Shown here: one piece after another, positions 1-8,393 of the stretch
Layout of the letters: each line of letters begins with the position of its first letter
Numbering within the stretch: position 1 is the stretch's first letter
Translations under genes and position numbers: made by a program
Source: Ruminococcus sp.
Lineage (GTDB): Bacteria; Bacillota_A; Clostridia; Oscillospirales; Ruminococcaceae
NCBI RefSeq assembly: GCF_024684275.1
Contig: NZ_JAIKXF010000010.1
Coordinates: 1 to 64,000 of the forward strand
DNA length: 64,000 bases
Direction of reading: 5' to 3'
The notes under the pieces: generated by a model
Told to the model about the DNA's origin: nothing
The model's database searches: none
Seen by the model: the letters and a program-made list of their open reading frames with translations, nothing else

Positions 1-124
1 CCGACCTTAAGATAAGATATCCCTTCGTAAGAGTAAGACCTCTCATAGACTATGAGTTTGATAGGCTCAAAGTGTAAGCGTGGTGACACGTTCAGCTTGC
101 GAGTACTAATCGGTCGAGGGCTTT
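1..124 (+). rRNA. 23S ribosomal RNA, 3' end (5' part outside window)
   Basis: The first 120 or so bases match the 3' terminal domain of bacterial 23S rRNA, including the highly conserved GAGTACTAATCGGTCGAGG stretch at about 102-120. The gene enters from the left edge, so only its tail is present. The exact mature 3' end (about 122-126) is estimated by analogy and not defined by the sequence alone. A 5S gene and a tRNA follow on the same strand, the usual end of an rrn operon. An apparent reading frame across this stretch is an artefact of the structural RNA. Confidence 0.93.
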
Positions 125-189
125 TCCTTTTTACTTCATTCTTTGTTCTCCCTCGCATTACGCTTTATTCGTTTCAATACTTCAAAATA

Positions 190-305
<116 letters not shown>

Positions 306-312
306 ATTATAT

Positions 313-349
313 ACATTATCGGAAGCTGAAAAAGCTTCCGATTTAATGT
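313..349 (+). other. Hairpin between 5S rRNA and tRNA
   Basis: ATCGGAAGCT (318-327) pairs perfectly with AGCTTCCGAT (333-342) around a GAAAA loop, and ACATT/AATGT extend the stem further out. There is no clear T-run, so a processing or protective hairpin in the rrn transcript is more likely than an efficient terminator. Confidence 0.5.
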
Positions 350-354
350 TATAA

Positions 355-431
355 GGGCCATTAGCTCAGTTGGTTAGAGCATCCGGCTCATAACCGGACG
401 GTCTGGGGTTCGAGTCCCTAATGGCCCACCA
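355..431 (+). tRNA. tRNA with CAU anticodon, probably tRNA-Ile2 (lysidine-modified)
   Basis: A 77-base cloverleaf with an encoded CCA end. The acceptor stem GGGCCAT (355-361) pairs with ATGGCCC (421-427), the anticodon stem TCCGG (382-386) pairs with CCGGA (394-398), and CAT is at 389-391. G1-C72 rules out initiator tRNA-Met. The acceptor pairs C4-G69 and C5-G68 are those known as TilS determinants in E. coli, so the C34 is probably converted to lysidine and the tRNA reads AUA as isoleucine. Elongator tRNA-Met is the alternative; the identity is inferred, the tRNA itself is clear. Confidence 0.9.
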
Positions 432-463
432 AAAAAGCACTTCTATTACGAAGTGCTTTTTTA
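432..463 (+). terminator. Rho-independent terminator of the rrn/tRNA operon
   Basis: AAAAAAGCACTTC pairs with GAAGTGCTTTTTT around a short TATTAC-type loop, directly after the tRNA CCA end, with a T-run on the plus strand. Confidence 0.9.
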
Positions 464-473
464 TATGTATAAG

Positions 474-502
474 AAAGCCACCTGATAAACTCAGGTGGCT
501 TT
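474..502 (-). terminator. Terminator downstream of the CotH-like gene (possibly bidirectional)
   Basis: AAAGCCACCTGA (474-485) pairs perfectly with TCAGGTGGCTTT (491-502). It lies 5 bases beyond the stop codon of the minus-strand gene, and a T-rich tract follows on the minus strand. It could also back up the rrn terminator on the plus strand. Confidence 0.8.
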
Positions 503-506
503 GGTA

Positions 507-2138
507 TTAATTATGCCATTGGCTGTTAAGGAACTCTATCCTGCTTTCAAGCCAGGAAAGGAGAAAATCTGCTGCTTCCTTTTCAGTTTTGCATTTTCTT
601 GCTGGTTTAGAAAGCTCGTTTACGAAATCCTCGTTATTTTTAATATTGTTCCATTTTTTGTAGTTTTTTTCAAAATCAATTTTTAAATCTGTACTATAGT
701 TGGAAATTAGCTTACAGGTTCGATCAAAAACACCATTATCATATGCTTTTGTCCATGTTTTCTTAATCATATCCTGATACCATTCCTGATGAGCGAGTAT
801 AACAAGCCAGGGATTTATTGTGTCATATCCGTTAAATTGACTTCCTCCGTTGACATCGGGGACGACGTTAGAGGCGTAAAAGCCTGTTCCGTCAATACAG
901 CGTTCCTTGTTGCCCATTGATGAATCGAAGTCCCAGGGAGCTTCAAATACAAGTTTTTTCTTGCCATCAGGACCGAAATCAGCATCCATATAAAAGCTTG
1001 ACCAGTAAATATCTGCGTCGCAGGTAAGTTCGCTTATTATGTACATATCAACAAGGGATTGAACGTCAACGACATTTTCTATTGCTTGCTGTGGAGTAAT
1101 ATCCGTAGTTTCTGAAAGGTTTTTATATTCTGAGTCAAAAACGAAAGCCTTGTTATTATAAGCAGCTTCATACATTATTCTGTAGGTGTTATTTACAAAG
1201 TTATCGATAAAATCATGCTGTTCCTGAGAGTATATATCGCTTTTTATACTAACTCCTACTGGCTTTTTTTGTTCATTCGGTGAGTCGGGAAGTGCTTTTA
1301 TACTTTGACCTTTATCGGTGCCGTTGAAAGTTATAAGCGGTGCATTTCCGGCTAAATCAAGGGGAAATCTGTGAAGCTCATCTTCATTTTCAAAGTAGCC
1401 GTCGTATTCCATAAAATAGCCTATATCAGTTCCTGTATAGTCTTTATCAGGCTCTGTGATATTGACTCTGTGTGATGATACCTGCTGATTATCGGAAAGA
1501 AGATATAGTCCAAAATATTCACCGTTTATCTCGACCTGTACAAAATCTAAGTCAGCTGCGAAAAGTCCGTCACTGCTAAGTATTTCCCGTGAGGCATAAA
1601 GTGCAGCTTTATTTCTGAGCATTGAGGCGTCCTTGTATTCAGCAAGCAGCAGCCAGTTTTTCTGCTCAGCACCGTTATTTAATCCGAGAAGGCTCTGCTT
1701 TTCGGTGAATTTTATTTTCAGCGGCTTTTTATCGTACAATGTTGTCCAGTTTCCTCTGACCTTGACCTTTGCCTCTGCGCTGTCAAGCATTATGTCTCCA
1801 TATTTGCTTTTAAGAGTAATTGTACAATCCTCATAATATGGCTCGGGAGGGATCTTATATTTAGGAGTCCATGAGGCAATGTCTTCTGAAACGTGACCGG
1901 CAACAGGCTTTGTTATGAAATCAAGCACGTTTTCGTCCTTGCTTTTTGTTTCAATGGAAAGCACAGGTAGAACAGAAGCTATAGATTCTTCTGTCAGCGC
2001 CTGAGTTGATGTTGTGTCAGTTGTCTGCTCTTTTTGTTTTGATTCAGTATTTGAATTACTGCTGTTATTATTACCGGAGCAGCCAAATAGCATTAATGTC
2101 GCAACAGAAATAGAGATCATTTTTGAGAATATCTTCAT
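507..2138 (-). CDS. CotH kinase family lipoprotein
   Basis: A 543-residue protein of the CotH family, atypical protein kinases first described as spore coat proteins in Bacillus; in ruminococci many are extracellular. The chosen ATG (2138) has an AAAGGAG site 9 bases upstream; an upstream in-frame codon would add 15 unlikely residues. The N terminus is a lipoprotein signal with lipobox LMLFGC, followed by an Asn/Ser/Thr-rich linker, so the protein should be lipid-anchored outside the membrane. Family features include RGNWT, KNWLLLAEYKDASMLRNK and, near residue 410, EAPWDFDSSMGN, where the DFDSS-like motif is expected to bind metal. It stands alone with its own promoter and terminator. The substrate is unknown, and there is no proof that it acts on spores here. 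Confidence 0.85.
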   Translation of the reverse strand: MKIFSKMISISVATLMLFGCSGNNNSSNSNTESKQKEQTTDTTSTQALTEESIASVLPVLSIETKSKDENVLDFITKPVAGHVSEDIASWTPKYKIPPEPYYEDCTITLKSKYGDIMLDSAEAKVKVRGNWTTLYDKKPLKIKFTEKQSLLGLNNGAEQKNWLLLAEYKDASMLRNKAALYASREILSSDGLFAADLDFVQVEINGEYFGLYLLSDNQQVSSHRVNITEPDKDYTGTDIGYFMEYDGYFENEDELHRFPLDLAGNAPLITFNGTDKGQSIKALPDSPNEQKKPVGVSIKSDIYSQEQHDFIDNFVNNTYRIMYEAAYNNKAFVFDSEYKNLSETTDITPQQAIENVVDVQSLVDMYIISELTCDADIYWSSFYMDADFGPDGKKKLVFEAPWDFDSSMGNKERCIDGTGFYASNVVPDVNGGSQFNGYDTINPWLVILAHQEWYQDMIKKTWTKAYDNGVFDRTCKLISNYSTDLKIDFEKNYKKWNNIKNNEDFVNELSKPARKCKTEKEAADFLLSWLESRIEFLNSQWHN

Positions 2139-2173
2139 TTTTGTTAGCTCCTTTAAAGATAAATAATACTTAT

Positions 2174-2202
2174 ATATTATCATATATTACATTATTAATC
2201 AA
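2174..2202 (-). promoter_or_regulatory. Likely sigma-A promoter for the CotH-like gene
   Basis: On the minus strand, TTGATT (2202-2197) and TAATAT (2179-2174) are separated by 17 bases, about 36 bases upstream of the start codon. Motif match only. Confidence 0.5.
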
Positions 2203-2277
2203 GTCTATTTTGCATTTCAGAATCAATTCGGTTACAGAGTAATACTGTGTTTCTTTAAAAATATGATATTTACAGAA

Positions 2278-2303
2278 AAAACCACACAAAAAAGGGTGGT
2301 TTT
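2278..2303 (-). terminator. Terminator overlapping the stop of the diguanylate cyclase gene
   Basis: On the minus strand AAAACCAC (2303-2296) pairs with GTGGTTTT (2285-2278), followed by a T-run. The stem starts within the stop codon at 2302-2304. Confidence 0.75.
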
Positions 2304-4191
2304 ATTTTCTTATATTACGCTTGGCTTTTTTGGTTTCATACATTCTGGCATCGCTTATTTTAAGAAAGTCCTCAAGTCTTCCTGTTGCGTCAGTTTCTAC
2401 GAGATAAGTTCCGCAGCTCAGTGATACTGAATAAGGTTTTTTGGAGTAACCATTGAAGCTTTCACATAGGTCATTGAGCCTTTCAGTGAATCGCTCAAGT
2501 TTTTCCTCTGTATAATCGGGAGCAAATATATAAAATTCATCGCCGCCTGCTCTTCCTGCGATCTCACCTGAGTCGCAGCAGCGAGTAATTATATCCGCAG
2601 CACCCTTTATAGCGCAGTCGCCCTCGTGATGTCCGTAATCGTCGTTTATGTGTTTAAGCCCGTCCATGTCAATAACCATAGTGCATACAGTACACTTTTT
2701 TTCAATTGCACGTATAGCCTCACGTGACATATCGTCGAAGCCACGGCGGTTCAGCATACCTGTAAGAACGTCTTTTATACTGAGATTCTCAAGAGAACAT
2801 ATAAGCTTATTGATTCGGTCATTCTTCATAAGTGTTTCAAGAGTCATCGCAATATTCAGCAGCCATACATTGTAGAATTCGCTGAATACATCTTTTTCTG
2901 CCATTTCTATTGCAGCATATCCGAACATACGCTCAGCGCAGTGAACACTCATTATGTAAATTGTATGGGGCTTATTGGATTTTGTTTTCGGAACCATTGA
3001 TGAAAAGTCAAAGGTTAGGGGAGAACAGTCATATTCATTGTTTTTATCGATCCAGATAGCAGGCATGAATTTTCCTGAAGGATCGGTATAATCACTTTCA
3101 CTTGAAAGCCTGCCGTTTTTATCTACATGAAGCATAAGGAAAAATGCATTAAATTTTCCGAAATTTGAGGAATCTGTTTTAAAAACTTCAGCAAGACCAT
3201 TTAGATCATTAATTTTGTTGAGTTTAAGAACAGAGGATTCAGCTTCATACAGAGCATATGTCATAGAACGGTTTATCGCATGGATTTTATTAATATTTTC
3301 TGTTTCCTGTACATAATCCAAAGGATGACAACCACATGAATGTGTAAAAATAGAAGTAGGTACGATATGAAGATCAGGCATGACATTTTGTTCGTCACTT
3401 AGTCCTTTTAATAGCTGTATACATTTATATGCTATTTCATATCTTGCTCTTGTAGCTGTTGTGATATGCGGTACATATTCCCTTCCTTCGATCGAGCCGT
3501 CATATCCTGATACCGCTATATCTTCAGGGACATTTATTCCTCGCTCCTTCAGTGCTGATATAAGTGAAATAGCCATATAGTCATTTGCGCAGATTATAGC
3601 TTCCGGACGTTCGGGCAGCGAGAGAAAGTAATCCGCAGCCTCCTCACCCTTATGAAACCAGAAATCTCCCTCAAATACGCCTGCTCCATTCTTTGGAAAT
3701 CCCCGTTTTTCCATTACTTCATTGAATACCCTGAGGCGAAGCTGTGCATCAGGGTGAGTAAGATAACCTGACATAAAGCCGATCTTTGTAAAATGGTGAT
3801 AGTCGGTCATGTGCTCGATAAGCTGGCGCATACCTCCTGCGTCGTCAAAATCAATATTATAAAAGCCTTCAACATAGCTGCTCATGGAAACTACAGGACA
3901 TTTAGCGCCGCGGAGCTTATGAATGATCTTTTCAGTAATTCCGTCGATATTGTATCCCTCACCGTCGTAAATAATCCCGTCAAACTGATCAAGGTCGATG
4001 AACTCTATGAGGTCAAATTCATAGTCACCGTATTGCGCATTTTTTCCGCCTATTTTCCCGAGTGAATTGATAAAAACAAGATTTACATTCAGTTCCTGAG
4101 CGGCTTCATTGAAAGCAGCCGGCAGGCTCTGTCTGTACAGACTTGAATATGAACAGCCAAATATAGCAATAGTTTTGAGTTTTTCAGTCAT
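2302..4191 (-). CDS. Cytosolic diguanylate cyclase with periplasmic-binding-protein-like sensor domain
   Basis: A 629-residue protein predicted to make c-di-GMP from two GTP. The ATG at 4191 is preferred because GAGGTGAGC lies 9 bases before it; the GTG four codons upstream is inside that site. Residues about 5-285 look like the ligand-binding domain of LacI/GalR regulators (IAIFGCSYSS, VVSMSSYVEGFYN, AIICANDYMAISLI, VSGYDGS), but there is no DNA-binding helix-turn-helix, signal peptide or membrane helix. A middle region (about 290-450) is GAF-like in character. The C terminus is a GGDEF domain with RAGGDEF and DVLTGMLNRRGF. I see no canonical RxxD inhibitory site at the usual distance. It is divergent from an EAL gene at 4685, so both probably belong to one c-di-GMP circuit. 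A sugar ligand is plausible but inferred. Confidence 0.85.
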   Translation of the reverse strand: MTEKLKTIAIFGCSYSSLYRQSLPAAFNEAAQELNVNLVFINSLGKIGGKNAQYGDYEFDLIEFIDLDQFDGIIYDGEGYNIDGITEKIIHKLRGAKCPVVSMSSYVEGFYNIDFDDAGGMRQLIEHMTDYHHFTKIGFMSGYLTHPDAQLRLRVFNEVMEKRGFPKNGAGVFEGDFWFHKGEEAADYFLSLPERPEAIICANDYMAISLISALKERGINVPEDIAVSGYDGSIEGREYVPHITTATRARYEIAYKCIQLLKGLSDEQNVMPDLHIVPTSIFTHSCGCHPLDYVQETENINKIHAINRSMTYALYEAESSVLKLNKINDLNGLAEVFKTDSSNFGKFNAFFLMLHVDKNGRLSSESDYTDPSGKFMPAIWIDKNNEYDCSPLTFDFSSMVPKTKSNKPHTIYIMSVHCAERMFGYAAIEMAEKDVFSEFYNVWLLNIAMTLETLMKNDRINKLICSLENLSIKDVLTGMLNRRGFDDMSREAIRAIEKKCTVCTMVIDMDGLKHINDDYGHHEGDCAIKGAADIITRCCDSGEIAGRAGGDEFYIFAPDYTEEKLERFTERLNDLCESFNGYSKKPYSVSLSCGTYLVETDATGRLEDFLKISDARMYETKKAKRNIRK

Positions 4192-4286
4192 TATCAAGCT
4201 CACCTCGATCGGATAATACCCTAAATATCAATAAACAGCATTTCTGTTTTGTAAAAAGTATATATATATACTCTATTATATTATAT

Positions 4287-4315
4287 ATAATACCATATTT
4301 TTGTTTGTTAGTCAA
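4287..4315 (-). promoter_or_regulatory. Likely sigma-A promoter for the diguanylate cyclase gene
   Basis: On the minus strand TTGACT (4315-4310) and TATTAT (4292-4287) are 17 bases apart, about 96 bases upstream of the start codon. Confidence 0.55.
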
Positions 4316-4480
4316 TGAATATTTTGTTACAAAATAACATTTTATGTGTAGAAAACATCTGTTGTTCAATTATTAAGGTAATGTAACTCGATAACAGACT
4401 TATTACATAGTATATTGTTTGCAATTTGATAGGATTTACAGAATGTTCATACATTATTATTAAATATAAACAAAATATCT

Positions 4481-4499
4481 GCTATAATATGCTATAATA
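4481..4499 (+). promoter_or_regulatory. Tandem extended -10 elements before the EAL gene
   Basis: TGCTATAATA occurs twice in tandem (from 4480 and 4490), giving two TGnTATAAT extended -10 boxes. No good -35 hexamer lies 17 bases upstream of either. The resulting leader to the start at 4685 would be about 180 bases. Confidence 0.5.
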
Positions 4500-4684
4500 A
4501 ATATAGTATTCATTATAAATTACTTGAATACCATGTAGATTCGTTGATCAAAGGTGGATATTGCACTGAACTCAGTTCAGAAAGCGCAAATTCATTAAAA
4601 TTATGGGATTTGCGCGTCATATTTTTTGTCAGACTCATGGTAAGTTGCTGAGACATTAAGTAAGCTCATTTAGGGGGTGAGTTT
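4500..4684 (+). other. Structured leader of the EAL gene (unidentified)
   Basis: The stretch between the divergent c-di-GMP genes is AT-rich and holds two clear dyads: CTGAACT-C-AGTTCAG (4566-4580, perfect) and GCGCAAAT (4584-4591) pairing with ATTTGCGC (4608-4615) over a 16-base loop. The first resembles a protein operator, the second an RNA hairpin. I looked for c-di-GMP-I and c-di-GMP-II riboswitch signatures and did not find them. The ribosome site GGGGGTG (4673-4679) serves the TTG start. Confidence 0.4.
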
Positions 4685-6559
4685 TTGACTCAAAGTCTAC
4701 AGATGCAGCTGTGCGCAATGATACTTATGCTTCTTGTGTGCTATTTTTCCTTTAACAAGCATACTGTAATACTGAAAAGTATGCTGCTTTACAGGCATCT
4801 GCTCTTAGTTACAACAGGCTGTGTTGCTGCTGATATCATTTCAATTATTGGTATCGCTCACGCTGATCAGCCTTTGACTGATATATTATGCAAGGTGTAT
4901 CTATTCTTCGTTATATGGACAAGCTTTCTGTCATTCAATTATGTATGCTATGATATTGTAAAGATCAGACGTATGTCCGGACTTCGCCGATCTTGTATGA
5001 TTTTTACACTTGTCAGCAGTATTGCACTGTTTTTTCTGCCCATTGAAGTTTTCAATTCAAAAGATGAAATATACAGCTTTGGTCCTGCGGTAACTTATAC
5101 TTTTGTTATTGCTCCTATATTTATTATTGCTTCTATGATACTTATCCTGATATGTAAGAAGCATATGAACCCATATCGCAGTAATGCAGTTTTTATATGG
5201 ATGCTTATGGAGACCGCAGGAGCTGTTATCCAGATAAATAACCGAAGTGTTCTTCTCGTTAGCTTTACGATGGCATTAGGTGTTACGATACTATTCGCAA
5301 AGCTTGAAAATCCTGACAGCGGCATTGAACGTGTAACAGGCTGTTATCGTGCATCACTTCTGAGGGAATATATCCAACAGCTATATGACAATGATGATAA
5401 AGAAAGAGCTGTTATCATTATTGAAAATGATGAACTGGAAAGAGAGTTTTCAGCCGAAGCTATAATGCTTATTGAGATAGCAAATTTTCTTAAAGGATTA
5501 AACTGCGGAAATGTGTTTCACGGTATTGAAAATGATTTTGTTATCGTTTTAGATGATGTTAGTGAAGCTAAAAGAGTTTTTCCTGTGATCAAAGAGCGAT
5601 TTGAAATGGTGTGGCATGATGGTAATATACTTCACCCACATTATCTGCTCATTCCTTCTATTACTGTATTTGAGAGTATAAGTGAGCTTTTTGCTACATA
5701 TCGGTATTTTTCAAATATGACCGAGGAGAGCAGTGAGTCATTTTTCATCATAGATTCTGAAGCTCTTGAAAAAATGAAAGAGTTCCGATTCATGCAGAGC
5801 GAGATAAAGTCTGCACTTAAAGAAAACAGGTTTGTTGTTTTTTTGCAGCCAATATATTCCGTAACAGAAGGTCGATTTGTTTCGGCAGAGGCGCTCGTTC
5901 GTATGAAAAGCCGCGATGGCACTCTTATAATGCCCGGAAGCTTTATCCCTATTGCCGAAGAGACAGGACAGATCGAGCAGATAGGGGAAAGAGTGTTCGA
6001 GATAGTTTGTGATGTCATCAAAGAGCATGAGATTTAGGATCTGGGACTTAGTTATATTGAGATTAATCTTTCTGTCATTCAGTGTGAGAACCGAAATATT
6101 GCCGTTCGTTTTTCAGAGATAATCAGCAGATATGATATTGAACCTAACACTATTAATCTTGAGATAACCGAATCAGGCTCTATAAAGCAGAAGAACATAC
6201 TTCTTGACAACATGGATTATCTCAGCAGATACGGCTGTACATTTTCCCTTTATGACTTTGGTACAGGTGAATCAAACCTTAATTATATAGTGAATATGCC
6301 TGTTGACATCGTAAAGTTTGACTGTTCAATGATACTTTCCTATTTTTCTACGGAAAGAGCTGGGATCATGCTTGAATATGTAACAGGAATGATAAAGCGC
6401 ATGGGTATGAAGATAGTTGCAGAAGGTGTTGAGGAAAAATACCAGTTCGAGGCACTATCAAAGCTTGGTATTGACTATATACAGGGGTATTATTTCTCTA
6501 AGCCTATACCGATACCTGATTTTATCAGCTTTATCCGCCGTGCCAATATGAGAAAATAA
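4685..6559 (+). pseudogene. Membrane EAL-domain c-di-GMP phosphodiesterase interrupted by an in-frame TAG
   Basis: One reading frame encodes a complete EAL protein but is cut by TAG at 6035-6037 (codon 451 of 625). The TTG start follows GGGGGTG. Residues 1-205 form about six membrane helices; about 210-330 is a degenerate GGDEF domain (ENDFVIV where GGDEF is expected). The EAL domain starts near residue 380 with AEALVRMKS, and after the TAG continues in the same frame with IEINLSVIQ, NLEITES, YDFGTGESNL, KFDCSM, KIVAEGVEE and YIQGYYFSKP. Nearly all EAL catalytic residues survive, except that the usual DDFGTG reads YDFGTG. The stop falls just before the conserved NLS strand. A recent nonsense mutation (CAG or AAG to TAG), a sequencing error or readthrough could explain this. 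As read, the product lacks most of its catalytic domain. Confidence 0.9.
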
Positions 6560-6592
6560 CAGCACGTACTGTTTCCACAAACAGTTTCAGAA

Positions 6593-6625
6593 AACTGCCT
6601 GCCGATATCATGTCGGCAGGCAGTT
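6593..6625 (+). terminator. Hairpin after the EAL gene, possible terminator
   Basis: AACTGCCTGCCGA (6593-6605) pairs perfectly over 13 bases with TCGGCAGGCAGTT (6613-6625). The tract after it is only moderately T-rich, so termination efficiency is uncertain. Confidence 0.55.
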
Positions 6626-6666
6626 ATGATCTTATGTTGATTATTCGTCAAATAATACGATTTGTA

Positions 6667-6695
6667 TTGACAAAAAAAAGTGATTATGTTATAAT
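6667..6695 (+). promoter_or_regulatory. Consensus sigma-A promoter
   Basis: TTGACA (6667-6672) and TATAAT (6690-6695) are both perfect and separated by 17 bases, about 30 bases before the flippase-like gene. Confidence 0.85.
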
Positions 6696-6726
6696 TTAAG
6701 TTGGTAAAATTCTATATCGCGCGGGG

Positions 6727-7779
6727 GTGAAATTAATCAAAAAAATATTGAAATACGCGTTGAATATAGGGCTTATTCTTATTATTACACTGTTTACGCT
6801 AAATTTAATATTCAAGGAACAGGAGCTTTCTGAGATCATCCGCGATTTGAAATTAGCGGATCCGCGCTGGATAGCCTTTGGAGCGGCAGCGGCAATATTC
6901 TTTGTAGCAGGGGAATCGTCTATAATACACTATATGCTGAGAGTTCTTGATCAGAAGACCAGTTTTTTCAGGTGCCTTAAATATTCATTCATCGGATTCT
7001 TTTTCAGCTACATCACTCCTTCATCAACAGGCGGTCAGCCTATGCAGATGTACCATATGAAAAAGGATAAGATAAAAATAGGCTATTCCACTTTGATAAT
7101 GCTGCTGATAACTATAGCTTATAAGTCGGTGCTTGTATTACTTGCATTGGGCTTTCTGGTATTCAATTTTGATACTGTCGCAATGTATGCAGGTGATATG
7201 AAATGGCTTATAGTTCTTGGGTTTGCTCTGAATCTTGCTTTTATAATCTTGCTTTTGCTGGTTTTCATAAAGCCTATCTGGGCGAGAGCTCTGGGTATAA
7301 AGGTCGTTGACCTGCTGACTAAGCTTCACATAATGAAGTACAGAAATAAAGAAAAATACACCGAAAAGCTCATCAGGATTTGTGATACCTACGCAATGGG
7401 TGCGGATTATATAAAGAAGAACCTTTCGGTGGTTTTCAATGTATTTCTCATGACTGCGGCACAGCGTATCTGCCTGTTTTCCACTACATGGATAATCTAC
7501 AGAGCATATGGAATGAGCGGAACAAGGTATATTGATATTCTGACCATTCAGATAATGATAGCCGTTGCAGTTGAAATGCTCCCTCTGCCGGGAGCGGCAG
7601 GTATTACAGAAGGCTGTTTCCTGCTTGCATTCACTGAGATATTCACTTTAGAGCGTGTAAAGCCTGCTCTGCTTATAAGCCGCGGACTTAACTTCTATCT
7701 CATACTTCTTATAGGAGCCGCAGTGACATTTGCAGCGCATATAATCAACATGAAAAGAGACAAGAAACAAACAGAATAG
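6727..7779 (+). CDS. MprF-like integral membrane protein (lysylphosphatidylglycerol synthase TM-region family)
   Basis: A 350-residue protein with about eight membrane helices belonging to the family that includes the flippase half of MprF and the AglD-type membrane proteins. The diagnostic region is PSSTGGQPMQMYHMKK at about residues 98-113, and a second marker is EMLPLPGAAGITEG near residue 285. MprF's cytosolic aminoacyl-transferase half is absent, so the likely role is moving or binding a lipid or glycan lipid and not synthesis. The GTG start at 6727 overlaps a GGGGGTG ribosome-site-like run, so the true start is uncertain; a TTG at 6748 is the next option. It has its own promoter and terminator. 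Confidence 0.8.
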   Translation: MKLIKKILKYALNIGLILIITLFTLNLIFKEQELSEIIRDLKLADPRWIAFGAAAAIFFVAGESSIIHYMLRVLDQKTSFFRCLKYSFIGFFFSYITPSSTGGQPMQMYHMKKDKIKIGYSTLIMLLITIAYKSVLVLLALGFLVFNFDTVAMYAGDMKWLIVLGFALNLAFIILLLLVFIKPIWARALGIKVVDLLTKLHIMKYRNKEKYTEKLIRICDTYAMGADYIKKNLSVVFNVFLMTAAQRICLFSTTWIIYRAYGMSGTRYIDILTIQIMIAVAVEMLPLPGAAGITEGCFLLAFTEIFTLERVKPALLISRGLNFYLILLIGAAVTFAAHIINMKRDKKQTE

Positions 7780-7787
7780 AAATCTAT

Positions 7788-7811
7788 CTCCGCGGAAACG
7801 CGGAGTTTTTT
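7788..7811 (+). terminator. Terminator of the flippase-like gene
   Basis: CTCCGCG (7788-7794) pairs with CGCGGAG (7799-7805) around a GAAA loop, followed by TTTTTT. Confidence 0.9.
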
Positions 7812-7835
7812 ATTGTCAGATATTCGTAAAATATC

Positions 7836-7864
7836 TTGCATTTTGTATATCAATGCTGTATAAT
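7836..7864 (+). promoter_or_regulatory. Sigma-A promoter of the ExbB/ExbD-like operon
   Basis: TTGCAT (7836-7841) and TATAAT (7859-7864) with 17-base spacing, 20 bases before the first start codon. Together with terminators on both sides it makes 7836-9398 a self-contained transcription unit. Confidence 0.75.
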
Positions 7865-7883
7865 AGAAAATGAGGTGATATTA

Positions 7884-8393
7884 ATGGTATTTTTGACAGA
7901 CTTTATTTCAACGAATATAAATATAATAATTCTTTTGGCTGCAATTATCACTGTAGGTATTTTAATATATACATATATTATAAAAAAGGAAATTGATAAC
8001 GAAATATCTAAATGGGAAAAAGAACAAGATATTACCGATATGGATAAGAATACTAATATAAAAGGGTACTATAGTAAGTTGAGCAAATATTATACTATTT
8101 TTACAACATTTATTACTCTTTTTCCACTATTTGGTATGTTAGGTACTGTTGCTGCACTTCTTTCTTTGGATATGTCGAATTATGATGCTATTGAAAATGC
8201 AAAGAATAATTTTTTTGTCGCATTGACATCTACATTTTGGGGTATAGCAGCTGCAATTTCGTTTAAAATTCTAAATGCAATTATGTTATATGATATTGAA
8301 GATATTTTACAAAGAATTCTAAAAGTTATTAAAGATTTAAGACAAGAAAGCATTGATGAATCAAAGAAACAGAATTCAGGGTGGCGAGTATGA
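7884..8393 (+). CDS. MotA/TolQ/ExbB-family proton channel subunit (small)
   Basis: A 169-residue protein with three membrane helices. The ATG at 7884 follows GAGGTGAT; upstream in-frame codons lie inside the promoter. Helix 1 is at about 12-33. The family-defining part is FPLFGMLGTVAALLS (80-94), matching the LLGLLGTV motif of TolQ/ExbB, followed by FFVALTSTFWGIAAAISFKILN (110-131), matching the third helix with its conserved Thr. In the family, pentamers of this subunit surround a dimer of ExbD/TolR/MotB-type proteins and use proton flow to do work across the envelope. The downstream partner overlaps by ATGA, supporting a complex. Third-position AT content looks higher than in neighbouring genes. 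No outer membrane is expected here, so the target of the motor is unknown. Confidence 0.8.
   Translation: MVFLTDFISTNINIIILLAAIITVGILIYTYIIKKEIDNEISKWEKEQDITDMDKNTNIKGYYSKLSKYYTIFTTFITLFPLFGMLGTVAALLSLDMSNYDAIENAKNNFFVALTSTFWGIAAAISFKILNAIMLYDIEDILQRILKVIKDLRQESIDESKKQNSGWRV

Noticed and set aside
4500..4684. c-di-GMP riboswitch before the EAL gene
   Set aside because: Context suggested it, but neither the GEMM (c-di-GMP-I) core nor the c-di-GMP-II pseudoknot signature could be found.
6035..6037. Programmed recoding of TAG (pyrrolysine or phage-type suppression)
   Set aside because: No suppressor tRNA, Pyl gene or recoding element is seen, and a normal RF1 gene is present. A nonsense mutation is simpler.
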